From NCBI GenBank assembly GCA_020466095.1, contig CM035806.1:118756421-118820420 (forward strand): DNA of 64,000 nucleotides, written 5' to 3'. The notes below the pieces were generated by a model. That model saw only the letters and a program-made list of their open reading frames with translations, searched no databases and was not told where the DNA came from. The translations under genes were made by a program, and so were the position numbers. This document shows positions 11,911 to 25,813 of this stretch, one piece after another. This DNA comes from Chlorops oryzae (taxonomy: Eukaryota > Arthropoda > Insecta > Diptera > Chloropidae). Each line of letters opens with the position of its first letter. The stretch's first letter is position 1.

Positions 11911-12570
11911 CAGGGGTGTTGCGAATATTCGCATCCGCAAGTGCGGAGCTTCCGCAAGAATTTCAACATCTGCATCCGCATTCGCATCCGCATTCATCGA
12001 TGCGGATTTTCATGCGGATGCAGATGTGCCAGAGTTCTTATAAAAATACCTGATGGTAAGAGAAAGAGACAAAATGATTCTTAATCCGTTTTGGTTTTCT
12101 TCGTATCAATTATGTGTTGCTTTTTACACCATCATTATTGTCTGCTGTCTTTGTAAATAAAATATAAAGATATCTTAAGATTTGAATGTAATGAACCTCA
12201 ACAAAGTTGGTTGGAAAATATAAGACAAATAATTTAAAATAATTTGTATTAAATATGGAATGTGTCGTCCCTTCGGTTCTAGATTTAGCCATTACCTCGA
12301 AATGTATTCTCGAGTGGGGTTTTAGATCCGGAATTTTACATTATAGCAAAACGTAGACCCGATGCAGTTATATGGAACTAAAATTTGGATTTGACCCCGA
12401 AAACATATAGTAAGCCAAGTAAGAATTTGGTCTGATACTTTTTTTGGGCGGTGTATTTATCTACTCATTTGTATGTATATTTTATATAAGTTTCTTTCCT
12501 AAAAATAACCATATCCGCATCCGGATCTGCATCCGCGGATGTCAAAAAAACCACATCCGTGACACCCCTG
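11911..12570. mobile_element. hAT-like non-autonomous element, CAGGGGTGT ends
   Basis: The ends are CAGGGGTGTTGCG and (inverted) CAGGGGTGTCACGG, flanked by an exact 8-bp duplication ATCTGTAT at 11903-11910 and 12571-12578. Both subterminal regions are packed with GCATCCGC/GCGGATGC words. It is 660 bp long with no transposase frame. CAG ends and an 8-bp duplication are typical of hAT. Confidence 0.93.
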
Positions 12571-12578
12571 ATCTGTAT

Positions 12579-13122
12579 ATGTTGAGCTTAGTTTGCACAA
12601 AGCTTTTCTTTTCTCAATATCGAAAAGATTTCAACAATTAAAACACATAATCCTATGTCAAAAGCAACAAAGTCGTACTAAGCCGTTTTTCAAAAAAAAA
12701 AAAAAAAAAAAACACATTTTCCACTGGCTGTTGCATTAAAAGCCCAAAGTTAAGAGAAATTCGTTGTTTTCGTTGTCTTTCCACCAAATCAAAAGTTCAA
12801 ATTTATAAAAACGAACAGCATGATATTCACTGTGAGGGCAACAAAAAGTATTTCAGTTGATCCCTAAAAATATACATGTCAATTTTTTAAAGTAATTATT
12901 TCCGAAGGTGGAACTCCATTGTTTTCTTGAAAGCGCATACCTATTAATACCCACCTTCAGAAGGGTGTTATGGAACTTTACGAATCACGATAAAGCTATC
13001 ACTAAAATTCATATTAAAATATTCAAAAATTCAGTTTTTTCTTTCATTTTGACGAGTACACTTTAATGGGCTCTGCGCAGATATGCAGGAAGTAAATTTC
13101 CTATACTAAACACATGCAAAAA
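12579..13122. other. Non-coding stretch, nothing recognised
   Basis: AT-rich sequence with a long A run at about 12692-12710 and a fragment of the repeat of 8960-9045 in reverse near 13070-13096. No gene signal. Confidence 0.5.
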
Positions 13123-14380
13123 CAAGTAAGGGTGTTATAGTCAGGCGAGCCTGACAATAAAATACCCGACACAGACATACATGTTTAAATAATTTTTGAA
13201 CAACGCCCGAAAAACAGGACCACTAAGTAAGAATATTCAATAGGTTTTTAGGCCATTAGGGGCCCCATATACCGACTTTTGTTAAATTTCTTTATGAAAA
13301 CCGCCCTTTGCCACGCCCACTTTTCCATATTTTTTTGCATTGAAATATTTTGAAAAAGTCCGATTTTGAGGCAGTTTTGGGATTTTTGTAACAGACCCTC
13401 CCAACTAGCAAAATAGTTCCAAAGTTGATATTTTCTTACCTATTTTAGGGCAGAATATATCATTGCCCTGCCCTAAATGGGGCTGTAATTACGTCCGTAC
13501 GACTTCCATTCGACGTAAGTGGGGAATAGAATGGAAGTCGTCTGGCGGTAATAATAGGACATAATAGGGCATTTCGTATTTAAAGTTAGGGTATTGAGAA
13601 GGCATTTCGACCAAAAACAGGTCGAAAAGAAGTCGAAATTACCAAATTTTAACCTAAATTATGCATAGAATGAAATGAAAAGAACGAAACGAAAACGAAC
13701 GCAAAACGAAATGACAAAATCAACGAAAAATTTTCTATCAAGTATGTCTTATGAAATGAATAATAAATACAATATGGACTTGATTAAAAAATATTTTGCG
13801 ATTCATAAAACCGTAATGTATATGCGAGCTTGGATTTATGGTGAAAGTGTTCCTTGTACTTCTTCAGTTTTCAGGGGCCATCTCATTGATGTGAATTAAA
13901 TAAATATTTCTTTAAAAAAAATCATTTTTCGTATAGAAAAAACAGATGCAGAAGAAGAATTCTCAATCCGCCATTCGAAAGACATGGCGGAACGCAAAAT
14001 CGGGCCACAAAGTGGAATTTCCTTAATTTCCTTACCTAATAGGAAAAAATGGCTTTTAGCTCTTTCTTTATAGTTATTTTTCCTTAAATTATCCCTGTTA
14101 AGGAATTTATTACTTATTTTTGCTCTAATAAGGCATTTAAACTTTTTTTTGCGACAGCCACTCACATTTATTGCCTACGTTCTTGCCTCAGTTTGACGGA
14201 AACCATGTAGGACGGAACAGACGGACAGACGAACAGACGGACATGTCTAAATCGAATCTCCTGGTGACGCTGATCATTTCTATATATATTTTGTATGGTC
14301 TATCTCGACTGGTTCTGGGTGTTACACACAACCACACAAACGCAATATACCCTCGACACAGAGTGTGTCGGTATAAAAAC
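13123..14380 (+). mobile_element. DINE-like element family A, interrupted copy
   Basis: The 5' part (AAGTAAGGGTGTTATAGTCA) runs to about 13400 and the 3' part resumes near 14205 with the (GGACAGAC)n run, GACATGTCTAAATCGAATCT and the end GTGTGTCGGTATAAAAA. The 800 bp between them is foreign to the family and includes a pair of AATGGAAGTCGT/ACGACTTCCATT words at about 13501 and 13531. I could not define its ends or a target duplication. Confidence 0.7.
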
Positions 14381-14720
14381 GACGGAGTACTTTGAGTTAC
14401 TTCTGATACTTCAACGAATAGACAGATTAAAAGCAATCGAACATGCAGGGTTGCATTTAAATCATACATTTTCTACATTTTTGTCGACCTGTCATCGAAA
14501 TTTCAACTCTGATTTCCTTTCTTCAAAAGAACGAGCTCTATACTTCCTGCATATCTGCGTAGAGCCCATAAGGGATGAATTTAAATATATTTGGTTGCCT
14601 TGTTCATTGACAATAGAATCTGTAACCTTCCACAGTCGGAACGAAGAATTATTTTTTTATTTTACGAAAAAAAAATTTTTTTTTGTTTTTTTGCTTTTCT
14701 AAATGTTTAAATGTGATATT

Positions 14721-15888
14721 AGTGGTATTCAAGCAGATGGGGCAATTGGAGTGGGCAAATTTTGCACTAGCAAATTTTGCACTTTTGCATGAACAACCCT
14801 CAGAAGAACGAGTGCAAAAATTCAACGATAACAGCTGTTTGATTTTAAGGTCCATACGGACAGTCATACATGTTTGGTCTTTCACATTTATATTACGCAG
14901 ATATAATTGATATCAAAAAATTAAGATGCAAAAATTTTTTGGGAAAAAAATATTTATTTCTAAAAACGATAGTCGTATTATTAAATAGATGCATGGCATT
15001 CATTCAATTTCACTTGTTTTTCACTTATTGAACTTTATAAATCATGGTTTTTGTATTTCTTCATACATTCCAGAGAACTGCTTTGAGTGTGCTCGAGCGT
15101 GTTCGAACACCCTTGCTGAAAATTCAGAACAAGTAGAATATCAAACTTCGCAGCTATGTGCTCGATCGAGTTGCACACCCGAAATCTTATTTTCGAGTTC
15201 GAGCACCTAACTCGAACTCTGTTGTACGTGTATTCAGACTCTAATTTCGGGTATGTTATACCCAAACTGATCCGAAAAAACCACTCAAACTCGAGTTCAA
15301 CTCGAGTTCTATGGGTATAGAAACAGAACAAGGGGAAAATATCAGAGTCAAATGCGGATAATAAAGGTGTATGTGCGTATGTACATATGTGGGCCGGCTC
15401 AAATATGACTAATTTACACAAAAGTTCCGTGTGCGTTGCAGCTCTCTCATACATATTTTTCTGTAGAAAAACGTAGATAACACACTCGAGATACACTCGA
15501 GTTTATTGGGTATGCACGACTTAAAAACACTCGAACCCGAACAGAGTGTATGAAAAGAACTCGAGTTTAGCGCACAACATGCTCGTGTTGAACTCATGCG
15601 CACACGAGACATTACGAGTGTTGTACTAAAGGGTTTGATTCAAACCAAATCTGATCCACACACTCGAGTGTACACAAAAACTATGTATCCGTTGCAGCTC
15701 TCTGATACATTCATACTCATTTGACACTGTAGGGTCGCCATAACACTCATTTGCACACAAAATCGGGCAAATGTTGCACATCAAAATCGATGTGCAATAG
15801 TTGCCCAGCTGCGGAAACGATTTTCCATACAAACCAATTTGCCCAAGATGCCCAAATGCCCAAGATGCCCACCTGCTTGAATACCACT
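14721..15888. mobile_element. TIR element with AGTGGTATTCAAGCAG ends, interrupted
   Basis: The left end AGTGGTATTCAAGCAG and the right end CTGCTTGAATACCACT are exact inverted repeats. A second copy lies at 56705-57219 (515 bp). This copy is 1168 bp because a 634-bp element plus an 8-bp duplication sits inside it; the remainder, 526 bp, agrees with the other copy. There is no coding frame. The superfamily is unknown. Confidence 0.88.
15071..15704. mobile_element. hAT-like element, CAGAGAACTGC ends, rich in CTCGAG
   Basis: The left end CAGAGAACTGC and the inverted right end CAGAGAGCTGC are flanked by an exact 8-bp duplication ATACATTC (15063-15070 and 15705-15712). The paralogous element at 56705 shows the empty site. 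The interior is crowded with CTCGAG and GTTCGAAC-like palindromes. Confidence 0.92.
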
Positions 15889-16470
15889 GTTGTCTTTCGC
15901 GAAAAGAGATGCTATTTCCGTACATTGGAAAACGCAACTTATTTTCGAGTTTCGGCCGCTCTCGCGCCACTATGTGGCGGCAAGCGCATTATACAAATGG
16001 TGCATATGGTCTGGACCAGCTGAGATCATGTCATGGCGTGCGGGTCTGGGGTTATCAAAATGTTCATTTTCGAAACAACTTTTGATTTCTTTCGTTTCGA
16101 CAAAGCACATTACACTCACATTTGTACATACATACAAATGTAGGTACACACGTGCATTTAAACCATCATTCGCCAATTAATGCATTCCAAGTTGGAGTGC
16201 AATAAAAGTATAAGTTTTCAATTGAAAAAGATAGTGCAAAGTCATCGAGGGTCATCGAGAGCCCGACAAATTAAAATCAATGGGTACCAGGGCCCCTACC
16301 CCCCGTACCCCCCAGTACAACTTATCCTTTCTGTTCGGAAATCGAGAAATCACCGATTTTCATAATTAACTTCGAAAGTTTGACGTGGCTCAAACGAAAG
16401 AACAATTTGTTCAATCAAACGAATCCACTTGTGTTCAATATAAAAGGAGTGGAAAATAAATTTTCGATGT
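15889..16470. other. Non-coding stretch, nothing recognised
   Basis: Overlapping short open frames occur on both strands but none resembles a protein family. Confidence 0.45.
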
Positions 16471-17320
16471 AAAAACCAGTAAGGGTGCTATAGTCAGGCG
16501 AGCCTGACAATAGAATACCCGACAATGATACACATGTTTAAATAATTTTTAATATCAAGAGGGTTTTCAGGCCATAAGGCCCCCATATACTGACTTTTGT
16601 TAAATTTCTTTATGAAAACCGCCCTTTTGCCACGCCCAAATGTCCAATTTTTTTGAATTCTGATCGGAGGCTTAAATATACGCTCAAAGTCTAAGTTCCA
16701 TTGAAATATTATATTTTGAAAAAGTCCGATTTTGAGGCAGTTTTGGGATTTTTGTGACAGATCCTAGTACTGGAGGTACCCTTAATAATGGACCTATCAA
16801 CGAAATTTTTCGAGAGGATGTTTATGGCTACAAAGGAAGCATAAGTGCCAATTTTCGTTCAAGTCCCATTTGAATTTCGGCTATAGGAGGCAATTTTAGA
16901 AAAACGTCCTTCGGCCACGCCTAATTTTTTCAATTTTTTTAAATCATATTACTTGGCGTTAAATATGTTCAATTACCAAATGTCATCAAAATATCTTGAA
17001 AAACTCTGGTCTTAGAGCAGTTTTTGTGATTTTCGTAACAGACCCTAGTACTAGGAGATACCCCTAAAATTAGTCCGATCGAGTCCATTCTCGAACTTAA
17101 TCTTACTCATGTCCCTGTGAGCACGCATACCAAATTTTGTCGAGTTAGCTCAACTCCTTCGATAAGATAACTGTATACAGACAGACGGACGGACATGTCT
17201 AAATCGAATCTCCTGGTGACGATGATCGTTTCTATATATATTTTGTATGGTCTATCTCGACTGGTTCTGGGTGTTACACACAAACGCAATATACCCTCGA
17301 CAGTGTGTCGGGTATAAAAA
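16471..17320 (+). mobile_element. DINE-like element family A, complete copy
   Basis: The 5' end carries the hairpin TCAGGCGAGCCTGA and ATACCCGACA; the 3' end carries the inverted TGTCGGGTAT just before AAAAATTG. The centre has a (GACA/GACG)n run near 17176-17197 and GCCACGCC words. It is the reference copy for family A (9391, 13123 and 19127). Non-coding. Confidence 0.78.
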
Positions 17321-17608
17321 TTGCAATAATCTCAACTATCCCGACTGCAAAAACCATTTTGAATCGATTCCGTTTTCACGTTCATCAACAACTTAAGAAC
17401 CGGGCTTTTAAGTTTTCTCCTTCCAGTATTTACATAGATTGTTCAATGCACTTTCAGTCATAATCACATACTAAGGAGCCATACGCAATTTTCTCTCGCT
17501 CTCTGCCCCCTCCCCTTCGGTCTGTAATGACTTTATTCTATTGTTATAGCGTGTTTGCGTTTTCGTTTTTGAAATATTGATGCCAAGGCGTTATTAATCG
17601 TTTTAATA

Positions 17609-18897
17609 TTAGGTGTAGTAAAAAGAAGTCCATTATTTTTCCAATAGATGGCGTTATTTATCTGCATCTCGCGTTGTATAAGTCCGATCGTGTGCCGCTA
17701 GGGGGCATTAGAAAGATGACAGTTCCTACTAAAAAAGCTTTTTTGACACTTTTTTGATTGATTGATTCAGTTTTGTTTAAAAGCTTGTCAAAGATGGACA
17801 TCAGCAAAGAGAAAATTCGCTACATTTTACAGTTTTTCTTCGATAAGGGAGAAAACGCAAGCCAGGCGGCTGAAAATGTGAATAGCGTTTATGGACCTGA
17901 TACTGTAACAGCCAATCATGCGCAATTTTGGTTTCGTCGATTCCGTTCCGGTAACTTCGATGTCAAGGATGCACCACGCACTGGAAGGCCAATTGTCGAA
18001 AATGTCCATAAAATCATGGAAATTATCGAGTCCGACCGTCATGTTAGCACTGTTTCGATTGCAAAAGAGCTAAAGATTGCACAAAAAACCGTTTGGAACC
18101 ATTTGAATAAGGCTGGATACACAAAGAAGCTCGATGTATGGGTGCCACACGAGTTAACGCAAAAAAAACCTCATAGACCGAATTTCCATCTGCGAATCGC
18201 TGCTGAACCGCAACAAAATCGACCCATTTCTGAAGCGGTTGGTGACTGGTGATGAAATGTGGGTCACTTACGACAACGTCAAGCGAAAACGGTCGTGGTC
18301 GAAACACGGTGAACCGGCGGAAACGGTGGCCAAGCCAGGATTGACGGCCAGGAAGGTTTTGCTGTGTGTTTGGTGGGATTGGCAGGGAATTATCTACTAT
18401 GAGCTGCTCCCATACGGCAAAACTCTTAACTCGGAACTCTACTGTCAACAATTGGACCGTCTGAAGGAAGCAATCGCCCATAAGCGGCCAGCTTTGGCCA
18501 ATAGGAGAGGAATTGTGTTCCATCAGGACAACGCCAGGCCACACACATCGATAGTGACTCGCCAGAAGCTCCGGGAGTTTGGTTGGGAGGTTCTTCTGCA
18601 TCCACCTTATAGTCCGGACCTGGCACCAAGTGATTACCATCTGTTCCTGTCCATGGCGAACAATTTTACTGGTGAAACATTCGCTTCAACAGAGGCTTCT
18701 GAAATTCGACTGTCTCAATTTTTTGCTAATAGGAACGAGGGATTCTATGAGAGAGGCATAATGAAATTACCTTTAAAATGGCAACAAGTTATCGAACAAA
18801 ACGGCGCATATTTGATCTAAATCGAGTCATTCTAACTATCTTAAATAAAGCCCTCAATTTAATGCAAAAATAATGGATTTCTTTTTACTACACCTAA
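17609..18897 (+). mobile_element. Complete mariner element (1289 bp)
   Basis: The terminal inverted repeats start TTAGGTGTAGTAAAAAGAA and match over about 31 of 32 positions. The element is flanked by TA at 17607-17608 and 18898-18899, the target duplication of the Tc1/mariner superfamily. Its length is typical for the family. The single transposase gene inside carries one frameshift. Confidence 0.96.
17794..18820 (+). pseudogene. Mariner transposase (DD34D), one frameshift
   Basis: This is a cut-and-paste transposase that would bind the element's own terminal repeats and cut at TA sites. I chose the ATG at 17794 because it starts the conserved N-terminus (MDISKEKIRY); the open frame begins slightly upstream at a non-ATG codon. 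The N-terminal half holds the helix-turn-helix part and ends near the WVPHEL motif. The C-terminal half has the three catalytic aspartates in TGDEMW, HQDNARPH and SPDLAPSDYH, with 34 residues between the second and third. The two halves are in different frames, and the switch falls in an eight-A run at 18161-18168. The copy is therefore non-autonomous but otherwise well kept. WVPHEL and the general pattern look closer to the cecropia group than to irritans, which is uncertain. Confidence 0.95.
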
Positions 18898-19126
18898 TAT
18901 TTAAGCTGCGAATATTGAATAAGAGTGTACAGTGTACACATATTTATTCAATTCGAATCAGATATAATTATGCACACGTGTGTGCAATTTCAATTGTCTC
19001 ACAAGCCAAATGCAATGAAATCGCATTGGAATGACTCTGATTTTCCAACGCCCAGCATAATAAGAACAGTTCGCTTAAGGTTCGTGCGTCCGTGTGGACT
19101 TATCAGGTCGTTGAAGAATTCATCGC

Positions 19127-20476
19127 TTTTTATACCCGACACACTCTGTGTCGAGGGTATATTGCGTTTGTGTGGTTGTGTGTAACACCCAGAACCAGTC
19201 GAGATAGACCATACAAAATATATATAGAAATGACCAGCGTCACCAGGAGATTCGATTTAGACATGTCCGTCCGTCTGTCTGTCCGTCTGTCTGTCCGTCT
19301 GTCTGTCCGTCTGTCTGTATACAGTTATCTTATCGAAAAAGTTGAGCTATCCTGATGAAATTTGGTGTGCATGCTCACGGGGACATGAGTAAGAACAAGT
19401 TCGAGAATGGACCCGATCGGACCATTTTTAGGGGTACCTCCAGTACTAGGGTCTGTTACGAAAATCACAAAAACTGCTCTAAAATCGAAGTTTTTCAACA
19501 TATTTTGATGAAATTCGATATTTGAACATGTTTCAAGGCAAGTAATACGATTTCCAAAAATTTTTATAGTGGGCGTGGCATAAGGGTGTTTTTTCAAAAT
19601 TGTCCCCTACACCCGAAATTCAAATGGGACTTAAACGAAATTTGGCACTTATGCTTCCTTTGAAGTCGTAAACATACTCCCAAAAAATTTCCCTGGTCGG
19701 TCCATTATTAAGGGTACCTCCAGTACTAGGGTCTGTCACAAAAATCCCAAAATTGCCTTCAAATCGGACTTTTTCGAAATATTTTAATGAAACTTAAAAT
19801 TTGAGCATATATTTGTAGTAGATTAATGGTACAACCTCTATCCTACCTACCCTAAGTTATGAACTATACTTACCTTATTAAAATTGTTATTAATTATACT
19901 TACTTACCTTAGTCATACCTTACTTTAGTTATATACTTTACTTTAGTACTATTTAGTTTCACACTGTAATTACTCTATGGCAACCCGCGTGGAGAAAAAG
20001 AAAGAAAGGAAATAAAAGAGAATTCATTCGTTGTTCTACGGTGAAAGAGTGCGGTTCATTTAATTAATCCTCGATCCTAAACTAATGTAGAAATATTTAA
20101 GCCTCGTGCTAAAACCTCAGAAGTGTGAAACTAAATAGTACTAAAGTAAAGTATATAACTAAAGTAAGGTATGACTAAGGTAAGTAAGTATAATTAATAA
20201 CAATTTTAATAAGGTAAGTATAGTTCATAACTTAGGGTAGGTAGGATAGAGGTTGTACCATTAATCTACTACATATTTAAGCCTCCGATTATAGTTCAAC
20301 AAAAATTGGAAAAGTGGACGTGGCAAAGGGGCAGTTTTCATAAAGAAATTTAACAAAATTCGGTATATGGGGCCACTTATGGCCTTAAATAACTCTTGAT
20401 ATTAAAAACTATTTGAACATGTGTGTCTGTGTCGGGTATTCTATTGCCAGGCTCGCCTGACTATAACACCCTTACG
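19127..20476 (-). mobile_element. DINE-like element family A, reversed copy
   Basis: Read on the minus strand it has the same 5' hairpin and ATACCCGACAC and ends GTGTCGGGTATAAAAA. The tandem run (GTCCGTCTGTCT)n at about 19266-19317 is longer than in other copies. It is split by the foldback element at 19814-20273. Confidence 0.8.
19814..20273. mobile_element. Foldback element, 152-bp arms
   Basis: The arms 19814-19965 and 20122-20273 are inverted repeats that I read as matching at every position; they begin TGTAGTAGATTAATGGTACA. The loop is 156 bp. Comparison with the uninterrupted family A copy gives a 4-bp target duplication TATT. There is no open frame. The superfamily is unknown. Confidence 0.93.
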
Positions 20477-20493
20477 TGTTTTATGTTGTCTTA

Positions 20494-20657
20494 GTCCTGT
20501 TACATACTAGGCGACAGTCGCCGGAGACACATTTTGTTTTGTAGGCGAGGGACGGTCGGAGAAAAGAGAGAACAGCACCCCTCTCTCTTCCCCGGCCCTC
20601 TCTCTTCTTCAAAACAAAATGTGTCTCCGGCGACTGTCGCCTAGTATGGAACAGGAC
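20494..20657. mobile_element. Foldback MITE with TTA duplication
   Basis: The ends are GTCCTGTT and AACAGGAC, and the arms of about 48 bp include ACTAGGCGACAGTCGCCGGA and its inverse. It is flanked by TTA at 20491-20493 and 20658-20660. A TTA duplication fits the PIF/Harbinger superfamily. The element is 164 bp and lies just past the end of the reversed DINE-like copy. Confidence 0.88.
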
Positions 20658-21294
20658 TTATCTTATATATTCATGAAATTCAGATGGAACGTTGGCGGAT
20701 ATATGAGTGGGGAACAAGTTATAGAAAAAGTTTGATCGGAGCATTTCTAAGAGTTAATCCAGTACTAAGGTCTGTTATCAAAATTGCAAGAACTGCTCTA
20801 AAACCTGAATTTATTTTCATATTCATAATTGAAATTCGAACCCTGTTTAAGGCCCTAAATATTTCTAAATAGTTGGGAAGTGGGCTTGTCAAAAGAATGC
20901 CTGAAGTACATAGGTATAAGGGTACGTTATGAAATTTAATAAAGAAACTGTTGTGGGATATTTTCATGGAATATAGAAATTGTGCTACCTGTATTTAAAG
21001 CGGTTTAAATTGCTTAGAAGAGCTTGAAAAGTGGGCGTGCCAAAATGCCGTTTCATAAGAATGCCTCTTAAATCGATATATAATTAGGGAATTTAACGGA
21101 AATCGACATACATACATACATATGGCAGGTTAACGCTTGTTATCGATTTTTGAAAAATCCCTCTATCGTGTTGAACAAAGCAAAGAAAATCCCTTTTTCC
21201 CTTTTGACAATATTTGGTGCAAAAACTCTCTCAAAATGGGAAATATTCCTCAACCTGGCAACACTGATATGAGGTTCTTTTATGGAAATACATA

Positions 21295-21420
21295 AAAGTT
21301 AAGTTAAGTTAAGTTAAGTTAATTCATTTAAGTTAAGGTAAGTTGAGTTAAGTTAAGTTAAATTAAATTAAGTTAAATTAATTTAAGTTCAGTTAAGTTA
21401 AGTTTAGCTGCTTTAAGTCA
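21295..21420 (+). repeat. Degenerate GTTAA pentamer array
   Basis: The tract is made of AAGTTAAGTTAAGTTAA with drift, about 70 bp upstream of the probable splice acceptor of the DOR homologue's 5' UTR exon. Confidence 0.85.
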
Positions 21421-21490
21421 GTTCTAACTGAGCCGTTAAGCCTGAATCATATATTCTTCTTCCAACGTATTATTTAAAACTCTTTTTCAG

Positions 21491-21809
21491 ATTTGAAAAA
21501 CAAGCGAAGAAGAAGAGGAAAGCAGAAACTTGATCTCATATTTAAGAGGAAAAAAGGAGAAATTAAAATTAACCAACTTCACAAAAATACCAAAGACTAA
21601 AACTAAATCCACAAGCAATATTTTCATCTTGACAATCTTTAATATTAAATAAACTAAAAGCTTTATATTAAATAAAGTACTGTAATAAAGATACATCGAA
21701 GAAACGAAACTGAAACTAATCGATTAAGAAAAAAGAAAATATAAAAGAACAAACGAAGCTCAAAAGGAACTAGAACAAGCTCACGCAGTGCACTTAAATC
21801 GGTCGTATA
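21491..21809 (+). other. DOR: Probable 5' UTR part of the DOR homologue's first coding exon
   Basis: A pyrimidine-rich stretch and CTTTTTCAG end at 21490, a good splice acceptor, so an upstream non-coding exon is likely. The leader to the ATG at 21810 is purine-rich. I cannot identify the promoter or the first exon. The context ATAATGTTT at the ATG is weak. Confidence 0.55.
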
Positions 21810-24156
<2,347 letters not shown>

Positions 24157-24480
24157 GCCAACGGAGAACGATCTAAACAAGAAAAGCTTACATCAGAAAA
24201 TCATCACAAAAACTATTCACCATCTTAGAATTGGGCTCCAATCCAAAGGATGACAGGCTGTGGCTATGGCAGCGACTGTGCTTCGGAAAGGTCTACCATC
24301 ACTTCATCTGAACTTTATATACACATTAAATGTATATAAGGAACAATTATCGATCATCATCAATCACCATACACCAACAACAAACAAACCGACATGGAAC
24401 AAAACAGCAATAAAAACTACGTTATTTTCTTTGAGGAAACAAATCGAAATCGGCAAATATAAAATAATAAAATAAAAAAA
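24157..24480 (+). other. DOR: Probable DOR 3' UTR with poly(A) signals
   Basis: After the TAA at 24154-24156 there is about 310 bp of non-coding sequence, then overlapping AATAAA hexamers at 24466-24471 and 24471-24476. Transcript end is inferred from these only. Confidence 0.6.
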
Positions 24481-25003
24481 TTAAAATCAATTATATATGT
24501 ATATACATATACATATACATACATACATATGTATGTATATGTATGGAGTAATAAAAACTAACACGAAGGACATGCCATAAATTTAGGTCTCTAATGCACA
24601 GTGGTGCAGAATGTTCGATTTCTTGTATTCACAAAAAGAGAACAATCGTTTTGAATCAATGAAAATGCGAGTATCCTGGTAAATGAACCGCATTTTCCAC
24701 ACTTAATTTCTTAGTTCCATCAAAAACATGCATAGAACGAACTTATATTTCGGCCGCCCATGCAAGGCAGGACAAAATTTATGAACTCTATTTCTTGTTA
24801 TTTTCGAGAACATTGTGGCCCAGTGTATTAAAGAAGAAATACCCTCGTGAAACGATGATAAAAAATGTAATTAAAAATACAAAAAAATATATACATAAAG
24901 AAGCAAAAAACAAATAAAACACTGAAAAGAAAAAGAAAAAAAACATACATATATAATCACATACATATATATAAGCCCTATATATATATATATATACATA
25001 TAT
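24481..25003. other. Intergenic, TA/CATA microsatellites
   Basis: There are ATACATATAC-type repeats at about 24493-24545 and 24945-25002. Nothing else is recognised. Confidence 0.6.
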
Positions 25004-25767
25004 GAAGGAGGTGGTAGGGGGGTCCAGAAATGCTATGGGAGGGGGGTCGCAAATGCACCCCTGAGGAGTTGCACGCAAAAAACCAAATTTTTGTTTTTTC
25101 GGTGGCGCTCCTAACTTACAAGCCGTAATTTCAAAGTCACATAAGAAATCAAAAAGCTCCGGAGTTTTCCTTCAAAACTGCATACCACGATTTTAAATTA
25201 TTAACTTTTGATTTGTCTTTTATGACCATCAAAACCAAAAATAGTGTAATTTTGGCTTTTAAAATCGGTTATTTTTAAATTAATACAATCGAGTCTCTTA
25301 TCTTGACTCTTTTCGAAAACTTTGAGTTTTTCTCTTTAATTTGATATACCATGAAAACGTTTCACAATCAATGCAAAACTAAGGTTTGAAAATAATTATT
25401 TTGTATTTTTGACTCCCAGAAAAGTTGTTTTAATCAAATTTATTGAGCACACCTTTAGGCAGCTTGAGAAATTTAAAGATTTCTGGAATAGTGTTTTAGG
25501 CCCGTTTGATACTGTTCTGATTAAAGTTTTCGTTTCGAAAAACAGAAAAATTTGTATGAAAATGTTGACATTTTGAGAGGATATCGTGACGATAAACTTT
25601 AACCGCAACAGTAGTAAATGATCCTTAGTCTTACATATGGGCCTAAAAGAATGCTCACCAATTTAGTCGAACTGTTTCCGCGCCTCTAGCTCCTTACGAG
25701 TGCAAGATGGACCCCTCCTTCCCATACAATTTTTTGTCCGTCTGGACCCCCCCTATCACCTCCTTCA
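25004..25767. mobile_element. Inverted-repeat element with GAAGGAGGTGGTAGGG ends
   Basis: The left end GAAGGAGGTGGTAGGGGGGT is mirrored at 25741-25767, with about 23 of 26 positions matching; G-rich subterminal blocks follow on both sides. A further CACCTTGGGACACCCTG lies just outside the right end, so the true boundary may be near 25797. Both sides abut TA microsatellites. No coding capacity. Confidence 0.65.
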
Positions 25768-25813
25768 GTTTGAAACACTCACCTTGGGACACCCTGCATA
25801 TATATATATATAT

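Noticed and set aside
13400..14205. A defined transposon inside the family A copy
   Set aside because: The segment is foreign to the family, but I found neither inverted ends nor a target duplication, so I did not give it element status.
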